Below, piece by piece: positions 9,874-19,500 of a DNA stretch of 64,000 nucleotides. The position numbers and the translations under genes are program-made. How positions within the stretch are numbered: position 1 is the first letter of the stretch; each line of letters begins with the position of its first letter. This DNA is from Massilia sp. R2A-15. Its GTDB lineage: Bacteria; Pseudomonadota; Gammaproteobacteria; Burkholderiales; Burkholderiaceae_D. The notes under the pieces were generated by a model, which did not search any database, was not told the DNA's origin, and saw nothing but the letters and a program-made list of their open reading frames with translations. The stretch is taken from positions 2,604,001 to 2,668,000 of the forward strand of contig NZ_CP131935.1 of assembly GCF_030704305.1 (NCBI RefSeq), in the 5' to 3' direction.

Positions 9874-11283
9874 CTACTGGATATGCCAGCCGCCGCCCAG
9901 GGCCTGGATCAGCGCCACCGCCGTGGTCTGGCGATCGGCCTGCGCCTGCACCAGCGCGCGCCGCGCCGACAGCGCGGTGGCCTGCGCCTGCACCACTTCC
10001 GTGTAGCTCACCTGCCCCGCCTTGTACCGGTTCAACATCTGCTCCTCGACCAGGTTGGCCGCGTCGGCGGCCTGGCGCCGCAATACCGTCTGCTGCGACA
10101 GCACATGCGTCGCCGCCAGCTGGTCCTCGACATCGCCGAACGCCACCAGCACCGTCTGGCGGTAGCGCGCCGTCGCCGCCTGCTGCGCCGCTTCGGCGCC
10201 GGCCACCGCCGCCCGCGTCGCGCCGCCGTTGAAGATCGACTGGGCCGCCGACAGACCGAGCGACCACACCGCGTTCGATACGCTGAACAGGTTCGACACG
10301 CTGCTGCCACTGGTGCCGTACGATCCGGAGAGCCCGATGTTGGGGTAATAGGCCGCACGCGCAATGCCGATCTGCTCGTTGGCCGCGGCCACGCGCCGTT
10401 CCGCCGCCGCGATGTCGGGCCGCCGCTGCAGCAGCGCCGACGGCACGCCGGCCGGCACGTCCGGCACATTGGCCTGCCACGGCGCCGCGGCCAGCGTGAA
10501 GTCGGCCGGCGCTTTGCCGAGCAGGATGGCGATCGCATGTTCGAGCTGGGCGCGCTGGCGAACCAGAGTCAGGTCGTCGCTCTGGGCGTTCGCCAGCTGG
10601 GTTTGTGCTTGCAGCACGTCGGACTTGGCGGCGATGCCGGCGTTGAAGCGGTTCTGCGTGATCTGCAGCACGCGCTGGTAGCCCGCAATGGTCTGCGCCA
10701 GCAGTTCGCGCTGGGCGTCGGTTTCGCGCAGCGTGAAGTAGTTGGCGGCCAGTTCGCCCTGGGCCGACAGGCGGGCCGCGGCCAGGTCCGCAGCGCTGGC
10801 CTGCGCATTGGCGCTGGCGCCGTTGACGCCGGCGCGCAGCCGGCCCCACACGTCCGGCTCCCAGCTGCCTCCCAGCGTCAGGTGGTAGCGCTTGTCGGAG
10901 GACGACGACGAACCCGGACCGCCGCTCTTGTCGGCGCCGGCGTTGAGCGACACGGTCGGGAACAGCGAGGCGCGCTGCTGCTGCACCAGGGCGCGCGCCT
11001 GCGCATAGTTGGCGACGGCCGCCGCGACGTTCTGGTTATTCACCTCGACGCTTGCCGCCAGGTCGTTGAGCAGCGGATCGCGGAACAGCGTCCACCACGG
11101 GCCGCGGTCGAGCGTGTCCGCAGGCGCTGCGGGCTGCCAGGGGCCGGCTTCCTTGAACGCAGCGGGCTGCGGGGTGGACGGCAGCTTGTAGGCCGGGCCG
11201 ACCGCGCAGCCGCTAATTAGGCCGGCGGCCAGCAGGCATGCGGCGAAGGTGGCGTGGCGTGGTGTCATGGGCTTGGTTCTCAT
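9874..11283 (-). CDS. NodT/OprM-family outer-membrane efflux lipoprotein
   Basis: The protein has 469 residues with a lipobox (LLAAGLISGC, Cys about residue 26) and the two TolC-like repeats of the outer-membrane factor family (LLNDLAASVEVNNQNVAAAV; GEGxL-type region LLQRRPDIAAAERRVAAAN). It would form the trimeric exit duct of the tripartite pump encoded just upstream. The ATG at 11283 lies 2 bp after the stop of the second RND pump gene, so it closes the operon. ATG at 11268 is an alternative start that also leaves an intact signal. Confidence 0.92.
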   Translation of the reverse strand: MRTKPMTPRHATFAACLLAAGLISGCAVGPAYKLPSTPQPAAFKEAGPWQPAAPADTLDRGPWWTLFRDPLLNDLAASVEVNNQNVAAAVANYAQARALVQQQRASLFPTVSLNAGADKSGGPGSSSSSDKRYHLTLGGSWEPDVWGRLRAGVNGASANAQASAADLAAARLSAQGELAANYFTLRETDAQRELLAQTIAGYQRVLQITQNRFNAGIAAKSDVLQAQTQLANAQSDDLTLVRQRAQLEHAIAILLGKAPADFTLAAAPWQANVPDVPAGVPSALLQRRPDIAAAERRVAAANEQIGIARAAYYPNIGLSGSYGTSGSSVSNLFSVSNAVWSLGLSAAQSIFNGGATRAAVAGAEAAQQAATARYRQTVLVAFGDVEDQLAATHVLSQQTVLRRQAADAANLVEEQMLNRYKAGQVSYTEVVQAQATALSARRALVQAQADRQTTAVALIQALGGGWHIQ

Positions 11284-11285
11284 GG

Positions 11286-14200
11286 TCAGGTTGGCGCCGG
11301 CACGCGGCTCAAGGCGCTTTCTTCAGGGCTGCGGCGGCGCAGCTTGTCGAGCAGGATGTAGACCACCGGGGTGGTCAGCAATGTCAGCAGCTGGCTGGCG
11401 ATCAGGCCGCCGATGATGGCGATGCCAAGCGGCTGGCGCAGCTCCGATCCCTCTCCGAAGCCGATCGCCAGCGGCAAGGCGCCCAGCGCGGCGGCCATGG
11501 TCGTCATCAGGATCGGGCGGAAGCGCAGCAGGCAGGCCTCACGCACCGCCGACACCGCATCGAGCCCGCGCGAACGCTCCGCCTCCAGCGCGAAGTCGAT
11601 GATCAGGATCGCGTTCTTCTTGACGATGCCAATCAGGAGGAACACGCCAATCAGCGCGATGATGGTGAACTCCATCTTGAACATCAGCAGCGCCAGCACG
11701 GCGCCGACGCCCGCCGAAGGCAAGGTCGAAAGCACAGTGACCGGGTGCACCAGGCTTTCATACAGGATGCCCAGCACGATGTAGATGACGACGATGGCCG
11801 CGAGAATCAGCAAGGGCTGCTGCTGGTTCGATTCCTGGGCGGCGCGCGCTGTGCCCTGGAAGCTGCCGCGCACGTTGGTCGGCATGCCGATGTCGGCTTC
11901 GGCCTGGTGCACCGCGGCCTGCCCGTCGGCCAGGTTGCTGCCTTCGGCCAGGTTGTACGACACGGTGGTGGCCAGCTCGCCGTCCTGGTGGTTGACCGAG
12001 GTGGGCGTCGATTCTTCCGCGAAGCTGGCGATCGCCGACAGCGGGACCATGTGGGTAGCCGATCCGGACAGCGCCTGCCCGCTGGATGGGTCGCGCGCCG
12101 CGGTCAGGTTGGCCGGCGCCGCGGCCGTGCCGTTGTCGGCCGATGTGGCCGAGGCCTGCGCTCCGGTCGATGCGGCCGTCGCCTTCGACGGCACGTACAC
12201 GTCGCGCAGCGCTTCGGGCGTTTGCGCATATTCCTTCGCCACGCCCATGATCACATGGTACTGGTTCAATTCGTCGTAGATGGTGGCGACCTGGCGCTGG
12301 CCGAAACCGTTGTACAGCGCGTTATCGACGTCGCGCGTGGTGATGCCGAGCCGCGTGGCGCTGTCCTTGTCGATCTTCACGTAAGTCTCGACGCCGTTCT
12401 CGGCCTGGTCGGTATCGACGTCCACCAGCGCGGGCTGGCGCTTCATCGCGTCGGCCAGCTTGGCCGCCCACAGCTTCAGGTCGGCGCGGTTGTCGCTCTT
12501 CAGCGTGTACTGGTAGGTCGAATTGGACTGGCGCCCGCCCATGCGCAGGTCCTGCACCGGATTGAGGAACAGCGACACGCCGGTCACCCGCGCCAGCTGC
12601 GGGCGCAGGCGCGCGATCACGGCCTGGCCGGCGTCGCCCTTGACGCGTTCGGACACCGGCTTGAGGTTGATGAACATGAAGCCGCCGCCCGCGCGCGCGC
12701 CGCCGGTGAAGCCGACCACGGTGGCCACCGCCGGGTCGCGCTTGATGATGTTCACCAGCTGGCGCAGTTTCTCCTGCATCGCCTGGAACGAAATCGACTG
12801 GTCGGCGCGGATGCCGCCGTTGATCTGGCCCGTATCCTGCTGCGGGAAGAAGCCCTTCGGCGCCGCCGAGAACAGATAGACGTTCAGGCCGACCACGAAG
12901 GCGAGGATCAGCATTACCAGCAGTTTGCTGTGCAGCGCCCAGTCGAGCGAGTGCTCGTAGCCCTTGAGCACCTTGCCGAAGCCGCGCTCCGCCCACTGCG
13001 CGATCTTGCCGGGCTTGCGCTCGATGCCGCCCGGCTTGAGCAGCCAGGCGCACATCATCGGCGTGGTGGTCAGCGAGATCACGAGAGAAATCATCACCGC
13101 GGCCGACAGCGTGACGGCGAACTCGCGGAACAGCCGGCCGACCTGGCCGCCCATGAACAGCAGCGGGATGAACACCGCCACGAGCGACAGGCTAATGGAC
13201 AGCACCGTGAAGCCGACCTCGCGCGCCCCCAGCAGCGCCGCCTTCATGCGATCCATCCCGTCCTCGATATGGCGGCTGGTGTTTTCCAGCACCACAATGG
13301 CGTCGTCGACGACAAAGCCGGTGGCCACAGTCAGCGCCATCAGCGACAGGTTGTTCAGGCTGAAGCCGAGCAGGTACATGACGCCGAAGGTGCCCAGCAG
13401 CGAGACGATGGTGGCAACCGCCGGGATGATGGTGGCGCGCACGCTGCGCAGGAACACGCTGACCACCAGCACCACCAGGGCGATCGAAATCATGAGGGTC
13501 AGCTCGATCTCGTGCAGCGACGAGCGGATCGAATTGGTGGAGTCGGACGCAACCTCGATTTTCACATCCCCCGGCATCTGCGCCTGCAGTGTGGGCAGCA
13601 AGGCGCGCACGCCGTCCACGGTGTCGATGACGTTGGCGCCCGGCTGGCGCGTGACCAGCACGATCACGGCCGGCTCGCCGTTGAAGAGGCCAAGCGTGTT
13701 GACGTTCTCGACGCCGTCGGTAACGGCGGCGACGTCCTGCAGGCGGATCGCGGCGCCGTCGCGCCAGGCGACGACCATGCTGCGGTAGTCGGCCGCGCTA
13801 CGCCCGCCGGAAGCGCCGGCCGCCTGCGAATAAATCTGCAGGCGCTTGCCGTTGCCTTCGATCGCGCCTTTCGGGCGATTGGCGTTGGTGGCCTGGATCG
13901 CCGCACGCACGTCTTCGGTCGATACGCCGTATTTGTTCAGCGCATACGGCAGCAGGTCCACCCGCACCGCGGGCAGCGAGCCGCCGCCGATCTCGACGTC
14001 GCCAACGCCCTGCACCTGCGCCAGCTTCTGCTGCACGAGGTTCGAAACGGTTTCGTAGATCTGGCCAGGCGTGCGGGTCTTCGAGGTCAGCGCCAGGATG
14101 ATGACCGGCGCGTCGGACGGATTGGCCTTGCGATAGGTCGGATTGCTGCGCAGCGTGGACGGCAGGTCGGCGCGCGACGCGTTGATCGCGGCCTGCACTT

Positions 14201-14519
14201 CGCGCGCGGCCGAATCGATCTTGCGGTTCAAGTCGAACTGCAGGCTGACGCGGGTCGAGCCGCTGCCGCTGTTCGAGGTCATCTCGTTGACGCCGGCGAT
14301 GACGCCCAGGCGCCGCTCGAGCGGCGTGGCCACGCTGCTGGCCATCGTGTCGGGGCTGGCGCCGGGCAGCGAGGCCGACACCGAAATGGTCGGATAGTCC
14401 ACCTGCGGCAGCGGCGACACCGGCAGCACGAAGAAGGCGCCGATGCCGGCCAGCGCGATCCCCAGCGTCAGCAGCACGGTGGCGATCGGGCGCCGCACGA
14501 ATGGCTGCGACAGGTTCAT
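11286..14519 (-). CDS. mdtC: RND efflux pump subunit, MdtC/MuxC type
   Basis: The protein has 1077 residues with the RND layout of 12 membrane helices and two periplasmic loops. It starts [20 protein letters not shown], and the TM4 motif [13 protein letters not shown] carries the proton-relay Asp pair. Family pumps export drugs, bile salts or siderophores from the periplasm using proton motive force. Tandem mdtB-mdtC genes imply a mixed trimer as in MdtBC. The start overlaps the mdtB stop by 4 bp. It is longer than the usual 1025-1040 because of an Ala/Ser/Thr-rich insert of about 45 residues in the second periplasmic loop (about 12060-12190 bp). Confidence 0.88.
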   Translation of the reverse strand: MNLSQPFVRRPIATVLLTLGIALAGIGAFFVLPVSPLPQVDYPTISVSASLPGASPDTMASSVATPLERRLGVIAGVNEMTSNSGSGSTRVSLQFDLNRKIDSAAREVQAAINASRADLPSTLRSNPTYRKANPSDAPVIILALTSKTRTPGQIYETVSNLVQQKLAQVQGVGDVEIGGGSLPAVRVDLLPYALNKYGVSTEDVRAAIQATNANRPKGAIEGNGKRLQIYSQAAGASGGRSAADYRSMVVAWRDGAAIRLQDVAAVTDGVENVNTLGLFNGEPAVIVLVTRQPGANVIDTVDGVRALLPTLQAQMPGDVKIEVASDSTNSIRSSLHEIELTLMISIALVVLVVSVFLRSVRATIIPAVATIVSLLGTFGVMYLLGFSLNNLSLMALTVATGFVVDDAIVVLENTSRHIEDGMDRMKAALLGAREVGFTVLSISLSLVAVFIPLLFMGGQVGRLFREFAVTLSAAVMISLVISLTTTPMMCAWLLKPGGIERKPGKIAQWAERGFGKVLKGYEHSLDWALHSKLLVMLILAFVVGLNVYLFSAAPKGFFPQQDTGQINGGIRADQSISFQAMQEKLRQLVNIIKRDPAVATVVGFTGGARAGGGFMFINLKPVSERVKGDAGQAVIARLRPQLARVTGVSLFLNPVQDLRMGGRQSNSTYQYTLKSDNRADLKLWAAKLADAMKRQPALVDVDTDQAENGVETYVKIDKDSATRLGITTRDVDNALYNGFGQRQVATIYDELNQYHVIMGVAKEYAQTPEALRDVYVPSKATAASTGAQASATSADNGTAAAPANLTAARDPSSGQALSGSATHMVPLSAIASFAEESTPTSVNHQDGELATTVSYNLAEGSNLADGQAAVHQAEADIGMPTNVRGSFQGTARAAQESNQQQPLLILAAIVVIYIVLGILYESLVHPVTVLSTLPSAGVGAVLALLMFKMEFTIIALIGVFLLIGIVKKNAILIIDFALEAERSRGLDAVSAVREACLLRFRPILMTTMAAALGALPLAIGFGEGSELRQPLGIAIIGGLIASQLLTLLTTPVVYILLDKLRRRSPEESALSRVPAPT

Positions 14520-17500
14520 GCGGTCGCCTCTCCCCGCTTGCTTGCCGCGCGCGCTTCAACGCGGCGCGCCAGGCGGTCGAAGCCGAGGTAGATCACGGGG
14601 GTGGTGAACAGCGTCAGCAACTGGCTGACGATCAGGCCGCCGAAGATGGCCAGGCCCAGCGGCCGGCGCAGCTCGGCGCCCTCGCCCCAGCCGAGCATCA
14701 GCGGCACGGCGGCGAACAGCGCGGCCAGCGTCGTCATCAGGATCGGGCGGAAGCGCAGCATCGCGGCCTGGTGGATCGCCTCGCGCGGCGGCTTGCCTTC
14801 GTCGCGTTCGGCCTCGATGGCGAAGTCGATCATCATGATGGCGTTCTTCTTGACGATGCCGATCAGGAGGATGATGCCGATGATGCCGATCACACCCAGG
14901 TCCTGGCCGAAGATGATCAGCGCCAGCAGCGCGCCCACGCCGGCCGACGGCAGCGTGGAGAGGATCGTCAGCGGGTGGATGTAGCTCTCGTACAGCACAC
15001 CGAGAACGATGTACACGCACACCACGGCGGCGAGAATCAGCCACAGCTGGTTCGACAGCGAGGCCTGGTAGGCGCCGGCGGCGCCGAGGAAGGTCAGGCT
15101 GACCGACGCAGGCAGCCTGATGTCTTTCGAGGCAGCCTTGATCGAATCGACCGCGGTGCCGAGCGATACGCCGGGCGCGGTGTCGAAGCCGATGGTGGTG
15201 GCCGGGTACTGCGCGACGTGGGTGATCTGCAGCGGCGCCGGCTGTTCGGTGATGGTGGCGATTGCCTCGAGCGGGGTCGGCTTGCCGGAGCCGGTCTTGA
15301 TCGGCAGGCGCTTGAGCGACTCGATCGACATGCCGGCGTCGCGCTTGGCTTCCAGGATCACGCGGTACTGGTTGGTCTCGGTGAAGATGGTCGAGACGAT
15401 GCGCTGGCCGAAGGCGCTGTACAAGGCGTCGTCGATGTTGGCGGCGGTGACCGACAGGCGCGAGGCGCTGTCGCGGTCGATGCTGACGAACGCCGCCACG
15501 CCGGTGGCGCCTGCATCGGTGACGACGTTGCGCACCTTCGCGTCGTTCTGCAGGCGCGCCACCAGCTTGCCGGCCCACTCGTTGACGCTGGCGTTGTCGG
15601 CGCCCTCGATCGACACGCGGTACTGGGTCGGGCCGGTTTCGGCGTCGATGGTCAGGTCCTGGGTCGGCTGCAGGTACAGCGTCACGCCGGCGATCTGCGA
15701 CACACGGTTGCGCAGGCGCGCCATGATCGCGTCCTGGTTGCTGCTGCGCTTGTCCTTCAGGTTGATCAGCATGCGTCCGGTGTTGAGCATGGTGTTGTTG
15801 GCGGCGTCCACGCCCACGTTGGAGCTGAGCGAGAGCACGTCCGGATCGTCGAGGATGACTTTCGCCGCCGCCTGCTGCAGCTCGGCCATGCCGTCGTAAG
15901 AAATCGCCTGGCGCGCCTCGATCCGCGCCTGCAGCTGCCCGGTGTCCTGGGTCGGGAACAGGCCTTTCGGGATGAACAGGTACAGCAGCACGGTCAGTAT
16001 CAGCGTGACCAGCGCGACGATCAGGGTCAGGCCCTGGCGTTCCAGCACCCAGTTCAGGGCGCCGTCGTAGCGATGGATCACGGCGTCGAAGAAGGCCTGG
16101 GTCTTTTGGGCGATCCGATTCGGCTTCTCGTCTTCATGGCTGCGCAGCCAGCGCGCCGACATCATCGGCACCAGCGTCAGCGACACCACGGCGGAGATCA
16201 GGATGGTGATGGCCAGCGTGACGGCGAACTCGCGGAACAGGCGTCCGACCACGTCGCCCATGAACAGCAGCGGAATCAGCACCGCGATCAGCGACACCGT
16301 CAGCGAGATGATGGTGAAGCCGATCTGCGCCGCGCCCTTGACGGCCGCCGCCATCGGCTTCTCGCCTTCCTCGATATAGCGCGCGATGTTCTCGATCATG
16401 ACGATGGCGTCGTCGACGACGAAGCCGGTGGCAATCGTCAGCGCCATCAGCGACAGGTTGTTCAGGCTGTAGCCAAGCAGGTACATCGCGCCGAAGGTGC
16501 CGACCAGCGAGATCGGCACGGACAGGCTGGCGATGACGGTGGCGCGCACGCTGTGCAGGAAGGCGAAGATCACCAGCACCACCAGCACGACGGCGAGGAC
16601 CAGCTCCATTTCGACGTGCGATACCGAGGCGCGGATGCCGGTGGTGCGGTCGGTCAGCACGTCCAGCCGCAGCGCCGTCGGCAGGCCAGATTGCAGCTCG
16701 GGCAGGCGCGCCTTGATCGCATCGACGGTGGCGATGACGTTGGCGCCGGGCTGGCGCTGCACATTGAGGATGATCGCCGGTTTCAGGCCGGACCATGCGG
16801 CCAGCTTGACGTTTTCGGCGCTGTCGACCACTTGCGCCACGTCGGTCAGGCGCACCGGCGCGCCGTTCTTGTAGGCGACGATCAGGTTCTTGTAGTCGGG
16901 GACGGCCAGCAGCTGGTCGTTGGCGTTGATCGAATAGGCGCGCGTGGGCCCGTCGAAGCTGCCCTTGGCGCTGTTGGCGTTGGCCGCGGTGATCGCGGTC
17001 CTCAGCGTGTCGAGTCCAAGACCGTAGGACGCCAGCGCCTCGGTGTCGGCCTGGATGCGCACGGCGGGACGCTGGCCGCCGGACAGCGTGACCAGGCCGA
17101 CGCCGGTGACCTGGCTGATCTTCAGCGCGAGGCGCGTGTTGACCAGGTTCTGCACCTCGGTCAGCGGAACGGTGTCGGAGGTGATGGCCAGCGTGAGCAC
17201 GGGGGCGTCGGCCGGATTGACCTTGGCGTAAACCGGCGGCGCCGGCAGGTCGGTCGGCAGCAGCGAGCCGCCGGCGTTGATCGCGGCCTGCACTTCCTGC
17301 TCGGCGACGTCGAGGGTCTGGCCCAGGCTGAACTGCAAGGTGACAACGGAGACGCCCGAGGCGCTGGTGGAGCTCATGCGCGCGAGGCCGGCCATCTGGC
17401 CGAACTGGCGTTCGAGCGGCGCGGTGACGGTGCGCGCCATGACTTCGGGGCTGGCGCCGGGATACAGGGTCTGCACCTGGATGGTCGGGAAATCGACTTG

Positions 17501-17614
17501 CGGCAGCGCGGACAAGGGCAGGAACTTGAAGCCGACCAGGCCAGCCAGGACGATCGCCAGCATCAGCAGCGAGGTGGCCACCGGGCGCTGGATGAATGGG
17601 CCGGAGGGGCTCAT
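14516..17614 (-). CDS. mdtB: RND efflux pump subunit, MdtB/MuxB type
   Basis: The protein has 1032 residues, the normal length. It starts [20 protein letters not shown] and carries the RND family signatures [19 protein letters not shown] (paired Asp in TM4) and [19 protein letters not shown] in the C-terminal half. It pairs with the following mdtC product. The spacing from the adaptor gene is unusual: 127 bp containing a pair of 34-bp inverted elements, whereas the other junctions overlap or nearly touch. Confidence 0.88.
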   Translation of the reverse strand: MSPSGPFIQRPVATSLLMLAIVLAGLVGFKFLPLSALPQVDFPTIQVQTLYPGASPEVMARTVTAPLERQFGQMAGLARMSSTSASGVSVVTLQFSLGQTLDVAEQEVQAAINAGGSLLPTDLPAPPVYAKVNPADAPVLTLAITSDTVPLTEVQNLVNTRLALKISQVTGVGLVTLSGGQRPAVRIQADTEALASYGLGLDTLRTAITAANANSAKGSFDGPTRAYSINANDQLLAVPDYKNLIVAYKNGAPVRLTDVAQVVDSAENVKLAAWSGLKPAIILNVQRQPGANVIATVDAIKARLPELQSGLPTALRLDVLTDRTTGIRASVSHVEMELVLAVVLVVLVIFAFLHSVRATVIASLSVPISLVGTFGAMYLLGYSLNNLSLMALTIATGFVVDDAIVMIENIARYIEEGEKPMAAAVKGAAQIGFTIISLTVSLIAVLIPLLFMGDVVGRLFREFAVTLAITILISAVVSLTLVPMMSARWLRSHEDEKPNRIAQKTQAFFDAVIHRYDGALNWVLERQGLTLIVALVTLILTVLLYLFIPKGLFPTQDTGQLQARIEARQAISYDGMAELQQAAAKVILDDPDVLSLSSNVGVDAANNTMLNTGRMLINLKDKRSSNQDAIMARLRNRVSQIAGVTLYLQPTQDLTIDAETGPTQYRVSIEGADNASVNEWAGKLVARLQNDAKVRNVVTDAGATGVAAFVSIDRDSASRLSVTAANIDDALYSAFGQRIVSTIFTETNQYRVILEAKRDAGMSIESLKRLPIKTGSGKPTPLEAIATITEQPAPLQITHVAQYPATTIGFDTAPGVSLGTAVDSIKAASKDIRLPASVSLTFLGAAGAYQASLSNQLWLILAAVVCVYIVLGVLYESYIHPLTILSTLPSAGVGALLALIIFGQDLGVIGIIGIILLIGIVKKNAIMMIDFAIEAERDEGKPPREAIHQAAMLRFRPILMTTLAALFAAVPLMLGWGEGAELRRPLGLAIFGGLIVSQLLTLFTTPVIYLGFDRLARRVEARAASKRGEATA

Positions 17615-17631
17615 GGCGTCACCACAAGACT

Positions 17632-17718
17632 GTCGTTCCTGCGAAGGCGGGAACCCATGCTGAGCGAGAGGCGCGGGAACGCATGCTCAGCATGGGTCCC
17701 AGCCTTCGCTGGGACGAC
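17632..17718. repeat. Inverted pair of the 34-bp element inside the efflux operon
   Basis: A copy at 17632-17665 begins GTCGTTCCTGCGAAGGCGGG and ends ATGCTGAGC. Its inverted partner at 17685-17718 begins GCTCAGCATGGGTCCCAG and ends GGGACGAC. The 34-base arms can fold into one hairpin with a 19-base loop. It lies between mdtA and mdtB, so the transcript would carry it and it could reduce downstream expression or protect the mdtA message. Confidence 0.85.
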
Positions 17719-17741
17719 ATTTCCAACGCTTGTGGTGCTGA

Positions 17742-19130
17742 TCATTGCGCGGCGCCTTCAGGACGGCGGCGACGGCGTTCGCCGGCGGCCGGCGCGGCGT
17801 CGGTCGACGCGGCGGGAGCGGAAGCAGCGGGTGCAGCACCTTCGGCGCCGCGCCGTCCGCCACGGCGTCCGCCCTGCCCGCCCCCAGCCGGCTTATCGCC
17901 CGGCAGTATCACCTTCGCGCCATCCTTCAGGCGATCGGCGCCTTCGGTAATTACCTGCTCGCCCGCCTCCAGCCCGGTCTTGACCTGCACCTTGTCGACC
18001 GTGGCCTGGCCCCGCGTGACGGGACGCAGGGCAACCGTGCGTTCGGCCGCATTCAACACGTAGACGAAGTCGCCGCTGGCGCCGTGGCGCAGCGCCGTCA
18101 CCGGCACCACCACCGCATCCTTGATGTTGCGTACCTCCAGCCGCAGGTTGACGAACTGGCTCGGGAACAGCTTGCCGTCGGCGTTGGTGAAGCGCGCCTT
18201 GGCCTTGACCGTGCCGGTCTGGACGTCGACCTGGTTGTCGAGCGCGTTGAACCTGCCGCTGGCCAGGCTTGTCGTTCGGGTGCGGTCGAGCGCAATCGCC
18301 GGTAACGGCGCGCCCTCGTGCACGCGCGCCTGCAGGTCGGGCACCTGGTCCTGCGGCACTGAGAATTCGACGTCGATCGGCGCGAGCTGGGTGATCACCG
18401 CGATGCCGTTGGCGTCGCCGCTGCCCACCAGGTTGCCCATATCGACCACGCGCAGGCCCACGCGGCCGCTGATCGGCGCCTTCACCTGCGTGTAGCTGAG
18501 GTTCAGTTTCGCCACACCCTCGGAGGCGCGGTCGGTCATGACGGTGCCTTCGAGCTGCTTGACCAGCGCCGCCTGGGTGTCGACTTCCTGGCGCGCGATC
18601 GAGTCCTGGGTCAGCAAGGTGCGAAAGCGTGCCAGCGTGACCCTGGCGCTTTCGAGCTGCGCTTCGTCGCGCTGGCGCTGGCCGCTCGCCTGCAGCAGCG
18701 CCATCTCGAAGGCGCGCGGATCGATCGTGACCAGCACCTGGCCGGCCTTGACCAACTGGCCTTCGGTGAAGTTGATCTTCTGGATCACGCCCGACACTTG
18801 CGGCCGCACGGTGGCCGTGGCCGCGGCGGTGACGGTGCCGAGCGCGTCGAGCACGACGGGGATGTCGGCCTTTTCGGCCGTCGCTACGCCGACCGTGGTG
18901 GCGGGGGCGCCGCGACCACCAGGGCCGCCGCGGCCTCCTCCGCCTCCGCCGCCGGGCCGCTGGCCCTGGGCGCCGGGGGCCGCGGTGTCGGCGGACGGAT
19001 GCGTCAGGTGCCAGGCAAGGTAGCCCAGTCCCGCCATCGCGAGTACGGCGACGATGCTGCCGATGATCCGGCCGCGCCGGGAGTGGCGACGAGGGAGGGT
19101 TTTATCGGTGACGACGGGCGGGAGCTCCAT
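17742..19130 (-). CDS. mdtA: Periplasmic adaptor (MdtA/MuxA-type membrane fusion protein)
   Basis: The protein has 462 residues. One N-terminal membrane anchor (IIGSIVAVLAMAGLGYLAW) is followed by a Gly-rich linker, then lipoyl/barrel-sandwich, alpha-hairpin and beta-barrel domains (VSGVIQKINFTEGQLVKAGQ; LSYTQVKAPISGRVGLR). It bridges the RND pump and the outer-membrane duct. The C terminus carries a low-complexity Gly/Arg/Ala tail of about 60 residues, longer than in E. coli MdtA. It is the first gene of the operon mdtA-mdtB-mdtC-outer-membrane factor. No two-component genes such as baeSR adjoin it. Confidence 0.9.
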   Translation of the reverse strand: MELPPVVTDKTLPRRHSRRGRIIGSIVAVLAMAGLGYLAWHLTHPSADTAAPGAQGQRPGGGGGGGRGGPGGRGAPATTVGVATAEKADIPVVLDALGTVTAAATATVRPQVSGVIQKINFTEGQLVKAGQVLVTIDPRAFEMALLQASGQRQRDEAQLESARVTLARFRTLLTQDSIARQEVDTQAALVKQLEGTVMTDRASEGVAKLNLSYTQVKAPISGRVGLRVVDMGNLVGSGDANGIAVITQLAPIDVEFSVPQDQVPDLQARVHEGAPLPAIALDRTRTTSLASGRFNALDNQVDVQTGTVKAKARFTNADGKLFPSQFVNLRLEVRNIKDAVVVPVTALRHGASGDFVYVLNAAERTVALRPVTRGQATVDKVQVKTGLEAGEQVITEGADRLKDGAKVILPGDKPAGGGQGGRRGGRRGAEGAAPAASAPAASTDAAPAAGERRRRRPEGAAQ

Positions 19131-19138
19131 GCTGATCC

Positions 19139-19167
19139 TTGGTCAAAAGCATAACAATTGTGACCAA
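19139..19167. promoter_or_regulatory. Inverted repeat upstream of the efflux operon, possible operator
   Basis: Perfect 7-bp arms TTGGTCA and TGACCAA, 15 bp apart, start 9 bp before the mdtA ATG. The position suits a repressor site overlapping the start of the message, or an RNA hairpin near the ribosome site. No regulator gene lies next to the operon, so the binding protein is unknown. Confidence 0.35.
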
Positions 19168-19349
19168 ACTGTAGCATGGGGATATGCGCGGGTATGTTTC
19201 GAGCCGCACACAGCGCATAACAAATCGGGAGGGGATGGCGGGTTTGAAACACAGTGACATGCTGTGAATACGGGACGCCGCGCGCTTATTGATGGGCTAC
19301 ATGGTGTTACAAAGCCGCTACAACTTTGTTCGGAGGCGCACGGGGAAAT

Positions 19350-19389
19350 GGGGTCGGATCCGCCAGAGCGACGGGGACGCCGAGTCCCC
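19350..19389. repeat. Composite element: half 27-mer joined to a 17-bp palindrome
   Basis: The first part (GGGGTCGGATCCGCC) resembles one arm of the 27-bp repeat. The last 17 bp are the palindrome GGGGACGCCGAGTCCCC at 19373-19389. The reverse complement of the same 17-mer plus four further bases recurs at 57702, also next to a half 27-mer. Confidence 0.7.
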
Positions 19390-19446
19390 GAAGTTGTCGC
19401 AGGCCGTAGAAAACAGCCGAAGTTTGCAGAAGGTGGCGTCAAAGAC

Positions 19447-19473
19447 GGGGTCAGGTCCGCAGGACCAGACCCC
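19447..19473 (-). repeat. 27-bp palindromic repeat, single copy
   Basis: The arms are GGGGTCAGGTCC and GGACCAGACCCC around GCA. It lies 28 bp beyond the sppA stop, where a hairpin could end the mdtA-side or read-through transcripts. Confidence 0.85.
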
Positions 19474-19500
19474 AATGCGCGCGGCGGCTGGCGACCATTT

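Larger units (their letters stand above)
19168..19500. other. Intergenic stretch between mdtA and sppA
   Basis: No credible gene is present. It contains the composite palindrome at 19350-19389 and a 27-bp repeat at 19447-19473, and presumably the mdtA promoter at its left end. Short open frames here only translate the repeats. Confidence 0.7.

Noticed and set aside
11238..17950. Two plus-strand open frames of more than 1100 codons across the RND genes
   Set aside because: They run antisense to two intact RND pump genes and have shadow-type composition (Arg/Gln/His-rich).
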